Positions 7,616 to 14,963 of a stretch of DNA of 64,000 bases are shown piece by piece. The translations under genes were made by a program, and so were the position numbers. The notes beneath the pieces were generated by a model that saw only the letters and a program-made list of their open reading frames with translations, was not told where the DNA came from and made no database searches. Numbering within the stretch: position 1 is the stretch's first letter; each line of letters opens with the position of its first letter. The DNA comes from a virus. The stretch is taken from positions 1 to 64,000 of IMG/VR virus record IMGVR_UViG_3300042868_012782. One strand, written 5' to 3'.

Positions 7616-7842
7616 CGTTGGTGACCCTGGGAATCACGCGGGCGAAGCTGCACTATGGTATGGCCATCGCCTGGCGGCCGCGGCCGTACCTGCCGCGCTC
7701 AGCCGGTTGATATTGTGGGAATAGCAAGCGGAAAGCTGCACTATGGTTATGACCTCATTAACCAGGCTGGGAATCGCCTGCTGGCCAATGCACAGCTATT
7801 GTGAGAGGCGAAGGACGCCGATCGCAACAAAAGGAGCAAGTG
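7616..7842 (+). repeat. Intergenic module 11 (sites 7629, 7717, 7769)
   Basis: Three-site module with the same 3' junction type as module 9. The ORF from ATGCAC at 7788 has no stop at codon 8 and is not in frame with the next gene. Confidence 0.9.
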
Positions 7843-8175
7843 ATGCAGACATGGGATGTGCCAGTAAAATCTCTCCGAGACGATATGACCCACGTAAGAG
7901 TGGCGGTCGTCTACAGAAAAGGCGAGGGGAGATGTCCAAGGGGCTACTATCTGTCGGTCAATCCGGTAAAGATTGATAACGAGTTTGTAACCTGCCCTCT
8001 TGGCAGAGGGCGGGTCGTCAGTCTGGCTGCCGTAGTGCGCAGCTCAAAGAAACTGGAACAGTCGTTCGGCAAGCAAGTATCAGTAGAGTTGCTGTTCCAA
8101 CTCGGTCAGACGTGGGACATGGTCGTTGGCGTCGCTGATCAGAACTCTCTTGAACTGAAGGAGGGTGGGAAATGA
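7843..8175 (+). CDS. Hypothetical protein (110 aa)
   Basis: ATG follows AAAGGAGCAAGTG, a strong ribosome binding site. The sequence is beta-rich (MTHVRVAVVYRKGEG, RGYYLSVNPVKIDNEFVTC, QVSVELLFQLGQTWDMVVGV). Family not recognised. A seven-codon remnant (8172-8193) follows and looks non-functional. Confidence 0.65.
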   Translation: MQTWDVPVKSLRDDMTHVRVAVVYRKGEGRCPRGYYLSVNPVKIDNEFVTCPLGRGRVVSLAAVVRSSKKLEQSFGKQVSVELLFQLGQTWDMVVGVADQNSLELKEGGK

Positions 8176-8216
8176 GTTACTCATACGAATGGTAGGACGG
8201 CAGCCGATAATAGTTG

Positions 8217-8246
8217 GGCGGGGGGCGAAAGCCTCCCGCCTTTTTT
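8217..8246 (+). terminator. GAAA-loop terminator, copy 12
   Basis: Same hairpin and T tail as copy 1. About 17 bases of homology with the region before copy 11 extend upstream of the hairpin. Confidence 0.95.
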
Positions 8247-8474
8247 CGTTGGTGGTCCTGGGAATTCCGCGGGTGAAGCTGCACTATGGTATAGCCATCG
8301 CCTGGCGGCCGCGGCCGTACCTGCCGCGCTCGGCCGGTCAAAATGTTGGGAATAGCAAGCGGGAAGCTGCACTATGGTTATGGCCTCATTAACCAGGCTG
8401 GGAATCGCCTGCTGGGCGATGCACAGCTTATGGAAAGGCCAGCAAGGTGCGATGCCTTCCTCAAGGAGACGACC
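8247..8474 (+). repeat. Intergenic module 12 (sites 8260, 8348, 8400)
   Basis: Standard three-site module. The ORF from ATGCAC at 8419 lacks a stop at codon 8 and runs out of frame with the next gene. Confidence 0.9.
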
Positions 8475-8618
8475 GTGGAAAACAACGACATACTTGAAAA
8501 AATTGAAAAGGCCATGTCCATGGCTAGAATTTACTTGGACGACCAATACGAGTTCTTAGAAGTGACTGAACCACTTCGGGATGCTGTCAAGTTGTTATTG
8601 TTAAAGGAGAAACAATGA
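8475..8618 (+). CDS. Small hypothetical protein (47 aa), GTG start
   Basis: GTG follows CAAGGAGACGACC. The short helical acidic protein (ENNDILEKIEKAMSMARIYL) ends in LLLLKEKQ and overlaps the next start (AATGA). Support comes from the ribosome binding site and the coupling. Confidence 0.6.
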   Translation: MENNDILEKIEKAMSMARIYLDDQYEFLEVTEPLRDAVKLLLLKEKQ

Positions 8619-8827
8619 AGTATCACATTCAAGAAGGATTTGGGCCTATTGATCAACAGGGCCAAGCCCCTGCCTGTCAGCAGTGTTGGGGGGTCAGGCT
8701 AGTCAAGGCGACATTTGCAACTGCCGAAGAAGCGTCAGATTTTGCAGATAAGTGGTACGAGCGAAAAATCAAGAAGATCGACTCAGACGACTGGAAGTCG
8801 TATTGGGTTAGAGTACTGAATGTCTGA
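8615..8827 (+). CDS. Small hypothetical protein (70 aa)
   Basis: Start overlaps the previous stop, with AAAGGAG upstream. Contains CQQC, then VRLVKATFATAEEASDFADKWYERK. The strand-then-helix layout resembles other small proteins here that carry an EEA-x-x-F/A helix. Family not recognised. Confidence 0.65.
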   Translation: MKYHIQEGFGPIDQQGQAPACQQCWGVRLVKATFATAEEASDFADKWYERKIKKIDSDDWKSYWVRVLNV

Positions 8828-8834
8828 CGATAGG

Positions 8835-8865
8835 GGCGGGGGGCGAAAGCCTCCCGCCCTTTTTT
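8835..8865 (+). terminator. GAAA-loop terminator, copy 13
   Basis: Same arms and loop, with one extra C before a six-T tail. It begins only eight bases after the stop codon. Confidence 0.93.
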
Positions 8866-9136
8866 CGTTGGTGGTCCTGGGAATTCCGCGGGTGAAGCTG
8901 CACTATGGTATGGCCATCGCCTGGCTGCTGCGGCCGTACCTGCCGCGCTCGGCCGGTCAAAATATTGGGAATAGCAAGGGAAAAGCTGCACTATGTTTTC
9001 GGCGTTCGTTTGCGTCGACGTGGGAATGGGCAGCGGGCTGCTGCACTATGAAATACCAGGCTTATGGCCTGGCGGGAATAACCAGCTCATCAATGCACAC
9101 CTATTGTAAGGGCATGGTGCCCGATTACTAGGAGCG
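8866..9136 (+). repeat. Intergenic module 13, four sites (8879, 8967, 9022, 9074)
   Basis: Sites 1 and 2 keep the 88-base spacing, but the second half is divergent. Site 3 has a long linker GGGCAGCGGGCTG, and the last site reads ATGCAC and opens a 12-codon ORF at 9093. From here on the modules drift from the consensus sequence while the 13-base gap is kept. Confidence 0.85.
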
Positions 9137-9457
9137 ATGATCATGAGAACGTGGCGTGGGGAATTTGCTGATTTCGACGAAAACCTCGATACCAAAGCCA
9201 AGGATCTAGAGTCTTTGGGGTTTGAGGATTCTTCTTGGCATAACGACATATGCCCATCTTACAGTCTGGCTCTGCCGGAAGACAAATATATCCAGATATT
9301 CATAGACTATGTGGATCCAGCACTGCGCGAATTCCCAGAATGGAAGCGGTTTCTCGTGATCATGGTTGATCAGGACAATGTGACGACTCCGATGTTCAAG
9401 TCGGACGATTGGGGGGAGGCTCTTACCTTCCTTAAGGAGACTGGGAAAAGCGCGTAA
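9137..9457 (+). CDS. Hypothetical acidic protein (106 aa)
   Basis: Two in-frame ATGs (9137 and 9143) follow TAGGAGCG; the second has the better spacing. Sequence features: SYSLALPEDKYIQIFIDYVDP, then FLVIMVDQDN, then a C-terminal helix. Family not recognised. Single-gene unit closed by a different terminator. Confidence 0.65.
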   Translation: MIMRTWRGEFADFDENLDTKAKDLESLGFEDSSWHNDICPSYSLALPEDKYIQIFIDYVDPALREFPEWKRFLVIMVDQDNVTTPMFKSDDWGEALTFLKETGKSA

Positions 9458-9472
9458 GGGATTGTGTGCGAG

Positions 9473-9501
9473 CGGGGAGGGGAAACCCTCCCCGTTTTTT
9501 T
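9473..9501 (+). terminator. Intrinsic terminator with GAAA loop, different stem
   Basis: A 9-bp perfect stem CGGGGAGGG/CCCTCCCCG closes a GAAA loop and is followed by seven T residues. The design matches the common copies but the stem sequence differs. Confidence 0.95.
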
Positions 9502-9718
9502 GCGTTTTTACGCCTGGGAATTTGGCGCAGCAATCTGCACTATGGTGTACGCGTTGCTCAGAGCGCGGGCGCGTACCTGCCGCGCTTAGCTGGTCGAAGT
9601 GATGGGAATAGCAAGCAAGAAGCTGCACTATGTTTTTGGCTATTTGTGCCTGGCTGGGAATCGATGGCGAACCAATGCACAGCTTTGGGAAGTAAAGGTC
9701 TCAACCAAGGAGGATGAA
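9502..9718 (+). repeat. Intergenic module 14 (sites 9516, 9604, 9656)
   Basis: Diverged sequence, but sites still lie 88 and 52 bases apart with the 13-base gap. The proximal ATGCAC at 9675 opens a six-codon ORF ending in TAA. Confidence 0.88.
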
Positions 9719-10054
9719 ATGGCTCATAATTTTTTGCTGACAGATCGATCTGGCCGCGGTATTTCTACGACCGTAGACATAGATCATGTGCTTAAGTTTT
9801 TTGGGGATATGCTGACCGACGGAGACTTCGATTACCGACCTGTGTCTGATTGGGCAATGGGTGCAAGTATTGCCCAGAGCATAGAAGTTCACGAGGAACG
9901 ATTGGAGCTTACTGCTCTTGATAGCAACCAAGAGACAAGGTATAAGGTGAGAGCCAGTTACTGGTTCGACATAAAGGAAGACGCAGTAAAATTTGCTGAC
10001 CAGGTTCGGCGAATCGCAGATGAGCAAAATTGCAATGGAACAGTAGTTTCATAA
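9719..10054 (+). CDS. Hypothetical protein (111 aa)
   Basis: ATG follows CCAAGGAGGATGAA, a near-perfect ribosome binding site. The protein has a strand-rich second half (EVHEERLELTALDSNQETRYKVRASYWF) and ends with a helix. Family not recognised. Single-gene unit. Confidence 0.7.
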   Translation: MAHNFLLTDRSGRGISTTVDIDHVLKFFGDMLTDGDFDYRPVSDWAMGASIAQSIEVHEERLELTALDSNQETRYKVRASYWFDIKEDAVKFADQVRRIADEQNCNGTVVS

Positions 10055-10062
10055 CCGCGGAG

Positions 10063-10093
10063 GGCGGGGGGCGAAAGCCTCCCGCCTTTTTTT
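10063..10093 (+). terminator. GAAA-loop terminator, copy 14
   Basis: Same hairpin as copy 1 with a seven-T tail. Confidence 0.95.
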
Positions 10094-10657
10094 GTTTTTT
10101 GGGAATCAGAGACAACAACCTGCACTATGTTCTAGGGCTTTTGCGCCCGCGGCCCCTGCGTATCGGCCCTGCGAAGCCGGTCGCCATTATGGGAATAGCA
10201 AGCAAGAAGCTGCACTATGTTATGGGCAGCGCCCTAGCGCCCGCGGCCGTACTGGCCCTGCGAAGCCGGTCGGCATTGTGGGAATAGCAAGCAACAATCT
10301 GCACTATGTTATTGGCTTTGATCTTGCCTTGCGCAGCCTGCTGCAGCACGCCGCGCACCTGCAAACAAAAGACATTTCATAGTGCAGAATTGGAATCGGT
10401 ATTCCCAGGCGCCCGCGCGGGAATCGCGCCGCGGTAGCTGCACTAGTATCTGCCCCACATAACCGGTCGACTGGGAATGCCGCCAGCCTGGCTGCACTAT
10501 GTTCCAGGGGCTTAAGCCAGGGGCCTGGGAATGCCTCGCTTGCCGATGCACAGCTTTTGTGAAGGTTAACGATCTGCAGCAAGGTGCTGCGGGAATAATC
10601 GAAACCATCATGCACGACAGATGAGAGCCGACTGTTGAAGTATAGGGAGACTGCGCC
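10094..10657 (+). repeat. Intergenic module 15, seven direct sites and one inverted site
   Basis: Direct sites at 10101, 10191, 10280, 10419, 10473, 10527 and 10591 all keep the 13-base gap. The last two read ATGCAC. An inverted copy (CATAGTGCAG at 10378, 13 bases, ATTCCC at 10401) faces away from the site at 10419. GC-rich stem-loops (GGGC...GCCC types) lie between sites. A seven-codon ORF is at 10546-10569. No other gene is visible in this 560-base gap. Confidence 0.88.
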
Positions 10658-11578
10658 ATGCTGATGTTAAATAGTAGAAGAAAAGCGCCAGTAGTTTTCG
10701 GTCGTCAGATTGCCATGAAGGTAGCTAGGTTGGCTGCCAAGGCAAACATGTTCGATCTGGTTCAAGGTCTAGAAGAGCTGGTGTTAGGATTACCGCGGTT
10801 TGGGCCAGGTTCTACCTGGTATATCTGGGGCAACAAGGTGCTATCTTTCCTTAGGGGCGAGTCTGCGCCACCACTAAAAGTATTCAAGAAAGATGGTAAT
10901 AGTAAGTTACCATTTTACACCTGGAGTACGGTGCCTATCTACACTTGCCCTGGCAAGGGCCAGTGCGCTAGCTGGTGCTATAGTCTGAGAGCCTGGCGTT
11001 ACGCTGCGCCATTCTGGCGCCAAGTACAGAACACCATTATGATCCGGTTCTTTCCTGAGATGATTGCCGACCTATTCGTAGGTCTGCCTCAGAACATCAC
11101 TTTCCGTCTCTATGTTGACGGAGACTTCGATTCTGAAGGCACTGTCCGGTTCTGGTTCCGTCTGTTGCGCTTGCGTCCTGATATTGAGTCTTACGGGTAC
11201 TCTAAGTCGTGGGACGAGATTTATTCGGCTAGGGACGCATTCCCTGAGAACTACGTCTTGAACGTGTCCTCGGGCGGCAAGGTCCGCTCTATCGATCAGG
11301 CAACAATTGAAAGCCTATCGATAACCCGCGGCAAGTTTCTGGCGGTGAGCGTAGACAAGCGCTTCATCGATATGAAGACCGAAGACCGCTACGCTAGTGC
11401 CGAATACCATAAGGCCGTCCGTGAGTCGGCTAAGGCGCTAGGCCACCAGCGCGTGTTCTCGTGCCCCGGAAAGTGCGGCGAATGCGTGACTAAGAAAGAC
11501 GGGACCAATGAACACGCATGCGGGCAAAGCAAGGCTGGACGATTTGGCTTGATGGTCATTGCGAACGGTATCCACTAA
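10658..11578 (+). CDS. Gp88-like phage protein (306 aa)
   Basis: ATG starts MLMLNSRR. A Cys-rich centre (CPGKGQCASWCYSLRAWR) is followed by FRLYVDGDFDSEGTVRFWFRL, and the C-terminus has CPGKCGECVTKKDGTNEHACGQSK. This pattern of CPG and C-x-x-C clusters matches, from memory, the Gp88 family seen in mycobacteriophages and other tailed phages, of unknown function. Metal binding by the Cys residues is likely (inference). It is the longest gene of the cassette region. Confidence 0.75.
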   Translation: MLMLNSRRKAPVVFGRQIAMKVARLAAKANMFDLVQGLEELVLGLPRFGPGSTWYIWGNKVLSFLRGESAPPLKVFKKDGNSKLPFYTWSTVPIYTCPGKGQCASWCYSLRAWRYAAPFWRQVQNTIMIRFFPEMIADLFVGLPQNITFRLYVDGDFDSEGTVRFWFRLLRLRPDIESYGYSKSWDEIYSARDAFPENYVLNVSSGGKVRSIDQATIESLSITRGKFLAVSVDKRFIDMKTEDRYASAEYHKAVRESAKALGHQRVFSCPGKCGECVTKKDGTNEHACGQSKAGRFGLMVIANGIH

Positions 11579-11641
11579 TTCTGAACGATGGGTGGCGAGT
11601 ATGGTACTCGCCACCCTGGTGTGGGCGATAGGGGGTGTTCT

Positions 11642-11839
11642 ATGCAGATTGTGATTGATTTGAAGAAACTGGCCGAGGCTTCGTTTTCTAAGAAAGATCT
11701 GGCCAGGCTGGCCGCGGAAGGCTCGGAAGGGAATGCAGTGTTTGATAGCGTCGATTGGACGTCGTCAGTAATGGATGGGCTGGAAGAGTCCCATTCGTTT
11801 GAGGCGGTACTAATGGAATTCATAGCTGCCAACTACTAA
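11642..11839 (+). CDS. Small hypothetical protein (65 aa)
   Basis: ATG follows AGGGGGTGTTCT. A basic first half (IDLKKLAEASFSKKDLARLAAEG) precedes an acidic helical tail. The 63 bases before it carry an inverted repeat, GGTGGCGAG ... CTCGCCACC, around 11589-11615, which may be a weak hairpin behind the Gp88-like gene. Family unknown. Confidence 0.6.
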   Translation: MQIVIDLKKLAEASFSKKDLARLAAEGSEGNAVFDSVDWTSSVMDGLEESHSFEAVLMEFIAANY

Positions 11840-11847
11840 CAAATCTC

Positions 11848-11887
11848 ATCCAGGGCGGGGCCACCCCGTCCTGGATTTTTTTATTTT
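11848..11887 (+). terminator. Intrinsic terminator with 13-bp stem
   Basis: ATCCAGGGCGGGG pairs with CCCCGTCCTGGAT (one G-U) around a CCA loop, followed by TTTTTATTTTTT. Confidence 0.95.
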
Positions 11888-12172
11888 TTGGGAATCGGCG
11901 TTCTTGAGCTGCACTATGTATTCCTTGTTTTAGGAGTGCTAGCATTTCCGCGACCTGGGAATAGAAGCTGCCTGGCTGCACTATGTTCTAACCCTGAGTA
12001 TTCACTCAATTCGGGAATAAAGCCAGGGGTGATGCACTATGTTTTCTAGCCTGGCTGTCGGTGTCTGGGAATACCATGTGACCAGATGCACGAGTTATGT
12101 GAGGGGTAGTTGATGCGGGCCGCGGATGGGTGGGAATCACATCGGGCTGCATGCACAACTAAGGAGGGGCTG
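11888..12172 (+). repeat. Intergenic module 16, five sites (11890, 11957, 12013, 12067, 12132)
   Basis: Strongly diverged module with all five sites at the 13-base gap. The third site is intermediate (ATGCACTATG). The last two are ATGCAC type; 12086-12109 is a seven-codon ORF. Inter-site sequences share no obvious identity with the early modules. Confidence 0.85.
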
Positions 12173-12223
12173 ATGTCCCTCTGGGGTCTCAAGCAAAGGG
12201 GGCGGGATGAGATATCAAGTTAA
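12173..12223 (+). CDS. Possible leader peptide (16 aa)
   Basis: ATG lies five bases after AAGGAGGGG, the strongest ribosome binding site in the region, and encodes MSLWGLKQRGRDEISS. The stop lies 17 bases inside the next gene, so translation could be coupled. The small size keeps confidence low. Confidence 0.35.
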   Translation: MSLWGLKQRGRDEISS

Positions 12224-12407
12224 GATTGTAACGACCCACACGATGGAGGTGTCTGCCGACAACCGATTTGAGGCGCTAAGGCAGGCCAAACGCCAGTCAA
12301 AGTACCGGACGGAGCTGGAGAGCTTCGCCCAGGTCCTAGACCAAGACGGGTCGGAGTGGACCGTGAAGGAAACGCCCGTTGCCATTATTTGGCAGGGCAA
12401 GGAGTAA
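12207..12407 (+). CDS. Small YQVKIV-type protein, paralogue family A (66 aa)
   Basis: ATG follows AAGGGGGCGGG. N-terminal strand YQVKIVTTHTMEVSADNRFEA, then a basic helix. It has the same layout as the proteins at 6591 and 26513. Probably a small alpha/beta domain; role unknown. Confidence 0.7.
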   Translation: MRYQVKIVTTHTMEVSADNRFEALRQAKRQSKYRTELESFAQVLDQDGSEWTVKETPVAIIWQGKE

Positions 12408-12478
12408 TAAGGTACGCCAGGGGGGTAGGCGCGGTGCATGCCTCCTGGCTATGTGCGTCGACGCAAGGAGGAAGATAT

Positions 12479-12814
12479 ATGTCTCAAGAGCTACTGAATG
12501 TCGCTGAGGAAATACTTCGCAACAGTTTTACTTCGTGCAATTGCTCGCCTATGGTATGCGATAGCACTTGCACTCATGGTAAGCTGGTGTTGGCTGTAGC
12601 CAACGCCAAGAGCAAAGAAAAGGTCTTTGTGGTCTGGGGGGAACAGCCCAGCAAAGATCAGTCTGTCTGTACATATGAGTTTTCTACTCCAGAGGAGGCG
12701 TGCGCCTTTAAGCTGGGGATCGACGAGAGCCTGGGGTGGGGCGACGCCGTCTACTATTTTACTACCAAAGAAGAGGCGCAAGATTACCTAAAGGAGGTCG
12801 GATATGATGGTTGA
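12479..12814 (+). CDS. VVWG-motif hypothetical protein, paralogue family B (111 aa)
   Basis: ATG follows GGAGGAAGATAT. An N-terminal Cys cluster (CNCSPMVCDSTC) precedes VFVVWGEQPSKDQSVCTYEF, EEACAFKLGIDESLGW and FTTKEEAQDYLKE. The second half aligns well with the protein at 17645, so the two are paralogues and this one has an added Cys-rich head. Function unknown. Confidence 0.7.
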   Translation: MSQELLNVAEEILRNSFTSCNCSPMVCDSTCTHGKLVLAVANAKSKEKVFVVWGEQPSKDQSVCTYEFSTPEEACAFKLGIDESLGWGDAVYYFTTKEEAQDYLKEVGYDG

Positions 12815-13097
12815 CCAGAAGCACTACCCCAATCTGGTTGGGGAGATCGACATGGCGGGTAGTCGGTGGGAATATACCGCCATTGGAAACTTTGAGCATG
12901 ACACGCTGTTCGTGTCAGTGAGGCTCCAGAAGAAAGTGGGGCGCGTGTGGCGCATGGTGGCTGGCCCCTATCAATTTCATGACGGCAAACTAGACCGCGG
13001 CGAAGACCAGGACGTGACCTTCACCGAAGACTGCATGGTGCGACTCGAGGCTGCTGTGATCGATGCCATGCACAAGAACTGGCCTTTCGACTTCTAA
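12804..13097 (+). CDS. Hypothetical protein (97 aa)
   Basis: ATG follows AAAGGAGGTCGGAT and overlaps the end of the previous gene by 11 bases. Beta-rich middle (RWEYTAIGNFEHDTLFVSVRLQ) and conserved-looking C-terminus. Family not recognised. Forms an operon with the gene at 12479. Confidence 0.7.
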   Translation: MMVDQKHYPNLVGEIDMAGSRWEYTAIGNFEHDTLFVSVRLQKKVGRVWRMVAGPYQFHDGKLDRGEDQDVTFTEDCMVRLEAAVIDAMHKNWPFDF

Positions 13098-13119
13098 TTG
13101 TCTAGCCGCCGCGGCGATT

Positions 13120-13148
13120 CCCCAGGGGTTACCCCCTGGGGTTTTTTT
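13120..13148 (+). terminator. Intrinsic terminator CCCCAGGGG/CCCCTGGGG
   Basis: A 9-bp perfect stem with a four-base loop is followed by seven T residues. Confidence 0.95.
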
Positions 13149-13673
13149 ATGCCTAGTGGGAACCGCGGTACACAATCTGCACTATGTTCTAGGGCTTTTG
13201 CGCCCGCGGCCCCTGCGTATCGGCCGTGCGGAGCCGGTCGACATTGTGGGAATAGCAAGCAAGAAGCTGCACTATGTTATGGGCAGTGCCATGGCGCCCG
13301 CGGCCGTACTGGCCCTGCGAAGCCGGTCGAACTTGTGGGAATAGCAAGCAAGAAGCTGCACTATGTTTTAGGGTTTTGCGTTCGCCGCCCTGCGGGAATC
13401 TGGCCGCGGTAGCTGCACTAAGTTATTGCCGCATCTGAAGTTGCGTTCCGCAAAATTTTTTTGCCCCCTTAAACATAGTGCAGAATAAAAACCCTATTCC
13501 CGCGGCCTGGGAATGGACCCAGGAGTGCTGCACTATGTTCTTGTGGAGCCAGGGGAGCGCGTGGGAACGCTCGCTTTTCCAATGCACGGCTTATGTAAGG
13601 AAAACGTGCTGAGGCCAACAGGGGGTGGTAATCTTCTGGGCCGACATGCACGACTGATGTAAGGGGGTGGACG
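13149..13673 (+). repeat. Intergenic module 17, seven direct sites and one inverted site
   Basis: Direct sites at 13158 (GGGAAC), 13248, 13337, 13394, 13509, 13563 (GGGAAC) and 13627 (GGTAAT), each with a 13-base gap. An inverted site (CATAGTGCAG at 13474, 12 bases, ATTCCC at 13496) points away from the site at 13509. The first half is close to module 15. This is the last full module; genes beyond are arranged in operons. Confidence 0.88.
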
Positions 13674-13880
13674 ATGTGGGTAGTTGAAATGCTGATCGGT
13701 GACGAGTGGGAGAACGTGTGGTGGGATGATGCCAACGAACCGCTCGCCTTCTCTAGTGAGGAGGAAGCGAAGGAGGCACTGGCCGAACATCTGGCCGACC
13801 AGAAGGAGTCAGTCGAGGAGGGGTTCCTCGAGGACGTGGATTCCCCTGAGATGTTCAGGGTACAGGAGGAGGTGGTATGA
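13674..13880 (+). CDS. Small acidic hypothetical protein (68 aa)
   Basis: ATG follows AAGGGGGTGGACG. WVVEMLIGDEWENVWW then FSSEEEAKEALAEHL: a strand pair and an EEA helix, a plan shared with several small proteins here. First gene of an operon. Confidence 0.7.
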   Translation: MWVVEMLIGDEWENVWWDDANEPLAFSSEEEAKEALAEHLADQKESVEEGFLEDVDSPEMFRVQEEVV

Positions 13881-14119
13881 GTAGCGTAATCATCGAGAGT
13901 CGGATAAGGCGGGGCGAGAAGGCCCACCAGTGGGTGGTCACAGAGGTAGCATTCACGCCTGGAGAGGGCGGGGTGAACCTCGAGAGGCCGGTGGTACTGA
14001 GCGTCACCGGATTCCAGAAGGTTCGACTGGAGTCAGTTTTCTGGGCCTTGATGGACAGCCGCGGAAAGTACTTCCACCAGGTCATGGCCGCGGTAACGAG
14101 TCGCGAGGAAGCGATGTAG
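13877..14119 (+). CDS. Small hypothetical protein (80 aa)
   Basis: Start overlaps the previous stop (ATGA), with an AGGAGG upstream. Beta-rich (AHQWVVTEVAFTPGEG, ERPVVLSVTGFQKVRL). Family unknown. Confidence 0.65.
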   Translation: MSSVIIESRIRRGEKAHQWVVTEVAFTPGEGGVNLERPVVLSVTGFQKVRLESVFWALMDSRGKYFHQVMAAVTSREEAM

Positions 14120-14165
14120 CAACGTCCGATAATCATCCTTATGTTGCACTGACCCAGGAGGAACA

Positions 14166-14333
14166 ATGGAGTTCAAGCTGCACGACAGATGTTGGTTGAT
14201 CAGGGGGGGAGAGCGCCGACCAGTGCTGGTGTTCTATATCGACGAAGAGTCCAATAGGATCTGTGTCTATGACACACTGTCGGGCTGGGAGGGATGCGTG
14301 AATCCCGACAGCCTGACTTTCCGAGACGATTAG
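14166..14333 (+). CDS. Small hypothetical protein (55 aa)
   Basis: ATG follows CCAGGAGGAACA. Sequence MEFKLHDRCWLIRGGERRPVL then VFYIDEESNRICVYD suggests a small beta barrel. No family recognised. Confidence 0.65.
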   Translation: MEFKLHDRCWLIRGGERRPVLVFYIDEESNRICVYDTLSGWEGCVNPDSLTFRDD

Positions 14334-14380
14334 TTGTGAATTCTCTTGAACGATTGGCGAATCTACCATAGGAGGTTGAC

Positions 14381-14707
14381 ATGCATACTAAAGGACCTTG
14401 GAACATTGAGTGGCAGTATGACAAGAGTCGGGACACATTGTGGGGCACAATTGTGCATACTCCCAACCCCGAGCGGGGGAAGCCCGCCCTAGAGTGGGAG
14501 TCCGTGAGTGTCTCGGGACAGAACAAGGAGGCAAACAGCAAGCTAATCGCCCAGGCGCCAAAGTTATTGAGTGCGCTCACAGCACTTGCCGAGAGCTTTA
14601 GGACGGCCCTGAGCATCGACGAGGCAGGCAGAGATCCAGATGGTTTCACATACATTAACCTGGCTCTCGCCGAGAGCCTGATTCAGTCACTAGGGGGTGC
14701 AGAATGA
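14381..14707 (+). CDS. HTKGPW-type phage protein, paralogue family C (108 aa)
   Basis: ATG follows AGGAGGTTGAC. N-terminal MHTKGPWNIEW and central ANSKLIAQAPKLLSALTALAE are hallmarks, from memory, of a widespread phage protein group of unknown function (N-A-x-L-I-A-x-A-P-x-L-L). A second copy lies at 16393. Overlaps the next gene by four bases. Confidence 0.8.
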   Translation: MHTKGPWNIEWQYDKSRDTLWGTIVHTPNPERGKPALEWESVSVSGQNKEANSKLIAQAPKLLSALTALAESFRTALSIDEAGRDPDGFTYINLALAESLIQSLGGAE

Positions 14708-14961
14708 GTACGTTACAGATCAACGGTACGAGTGTCTGTCGGACGGTTGCGCACAAATGCACGTCAGACATCATATACCAGACAGCCGATGGGCGCGTCT
14801 ATGTTGACGCAGATGTCGGCTACCTGACCAACGGCGGGGTGTTTCCCGCGGGCAGGCTTGAGGCAGACGCATCCAGCCACGAACTGATCCGTCTGTGTGG
14901 CAGATGCGAATGCAAAGACAGGGGCGATGGGTATTGCTTACCGGCAAAAGGGGGGGTGTGA
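14704..14961 (+). CDS. Small hypothetical protein with C-terminal Cys cluster (85 aa)
   Basis: ATGA overlap with the previous gene. Ends with LCGRCECKDRGDGYCLP, a likely metal-binding knuckle. Role unknown. Confidence 0.65.
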   Translation: MSTLQINGTSVCRTVAHKCTSDIIYQTADGRVYVDADVGYLTNGGVFPAGRLEADASSHELIRLCGRCECKDRGDGYCLPAKGGV

Positions 14962-14963
14962 AG

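Noticed and set aside
1177-13651. The repeated elements as a CRISPR array
   Set aside because: The direct repeats are bipartite, spacing between copies ranges from about 50 to 90 bases, inter-repeat sequence is itself repeated, and genes lie between groups. No cas genes are present.
1177-13651. Integron attC sites
   Set aside because: The cassette layout is similar, but the GTTRRRY core and matching inverse core are absent and no integrase is encoded in the window.
1177-13651. Sigma-54 or SigR promoters
   Set aside because: Sigma-54 needs GG-N10-GC, and SigR needs GGGAAT-N18-GTT; neither spacing fits. Only a general ECF-like -35 resemblance remains.
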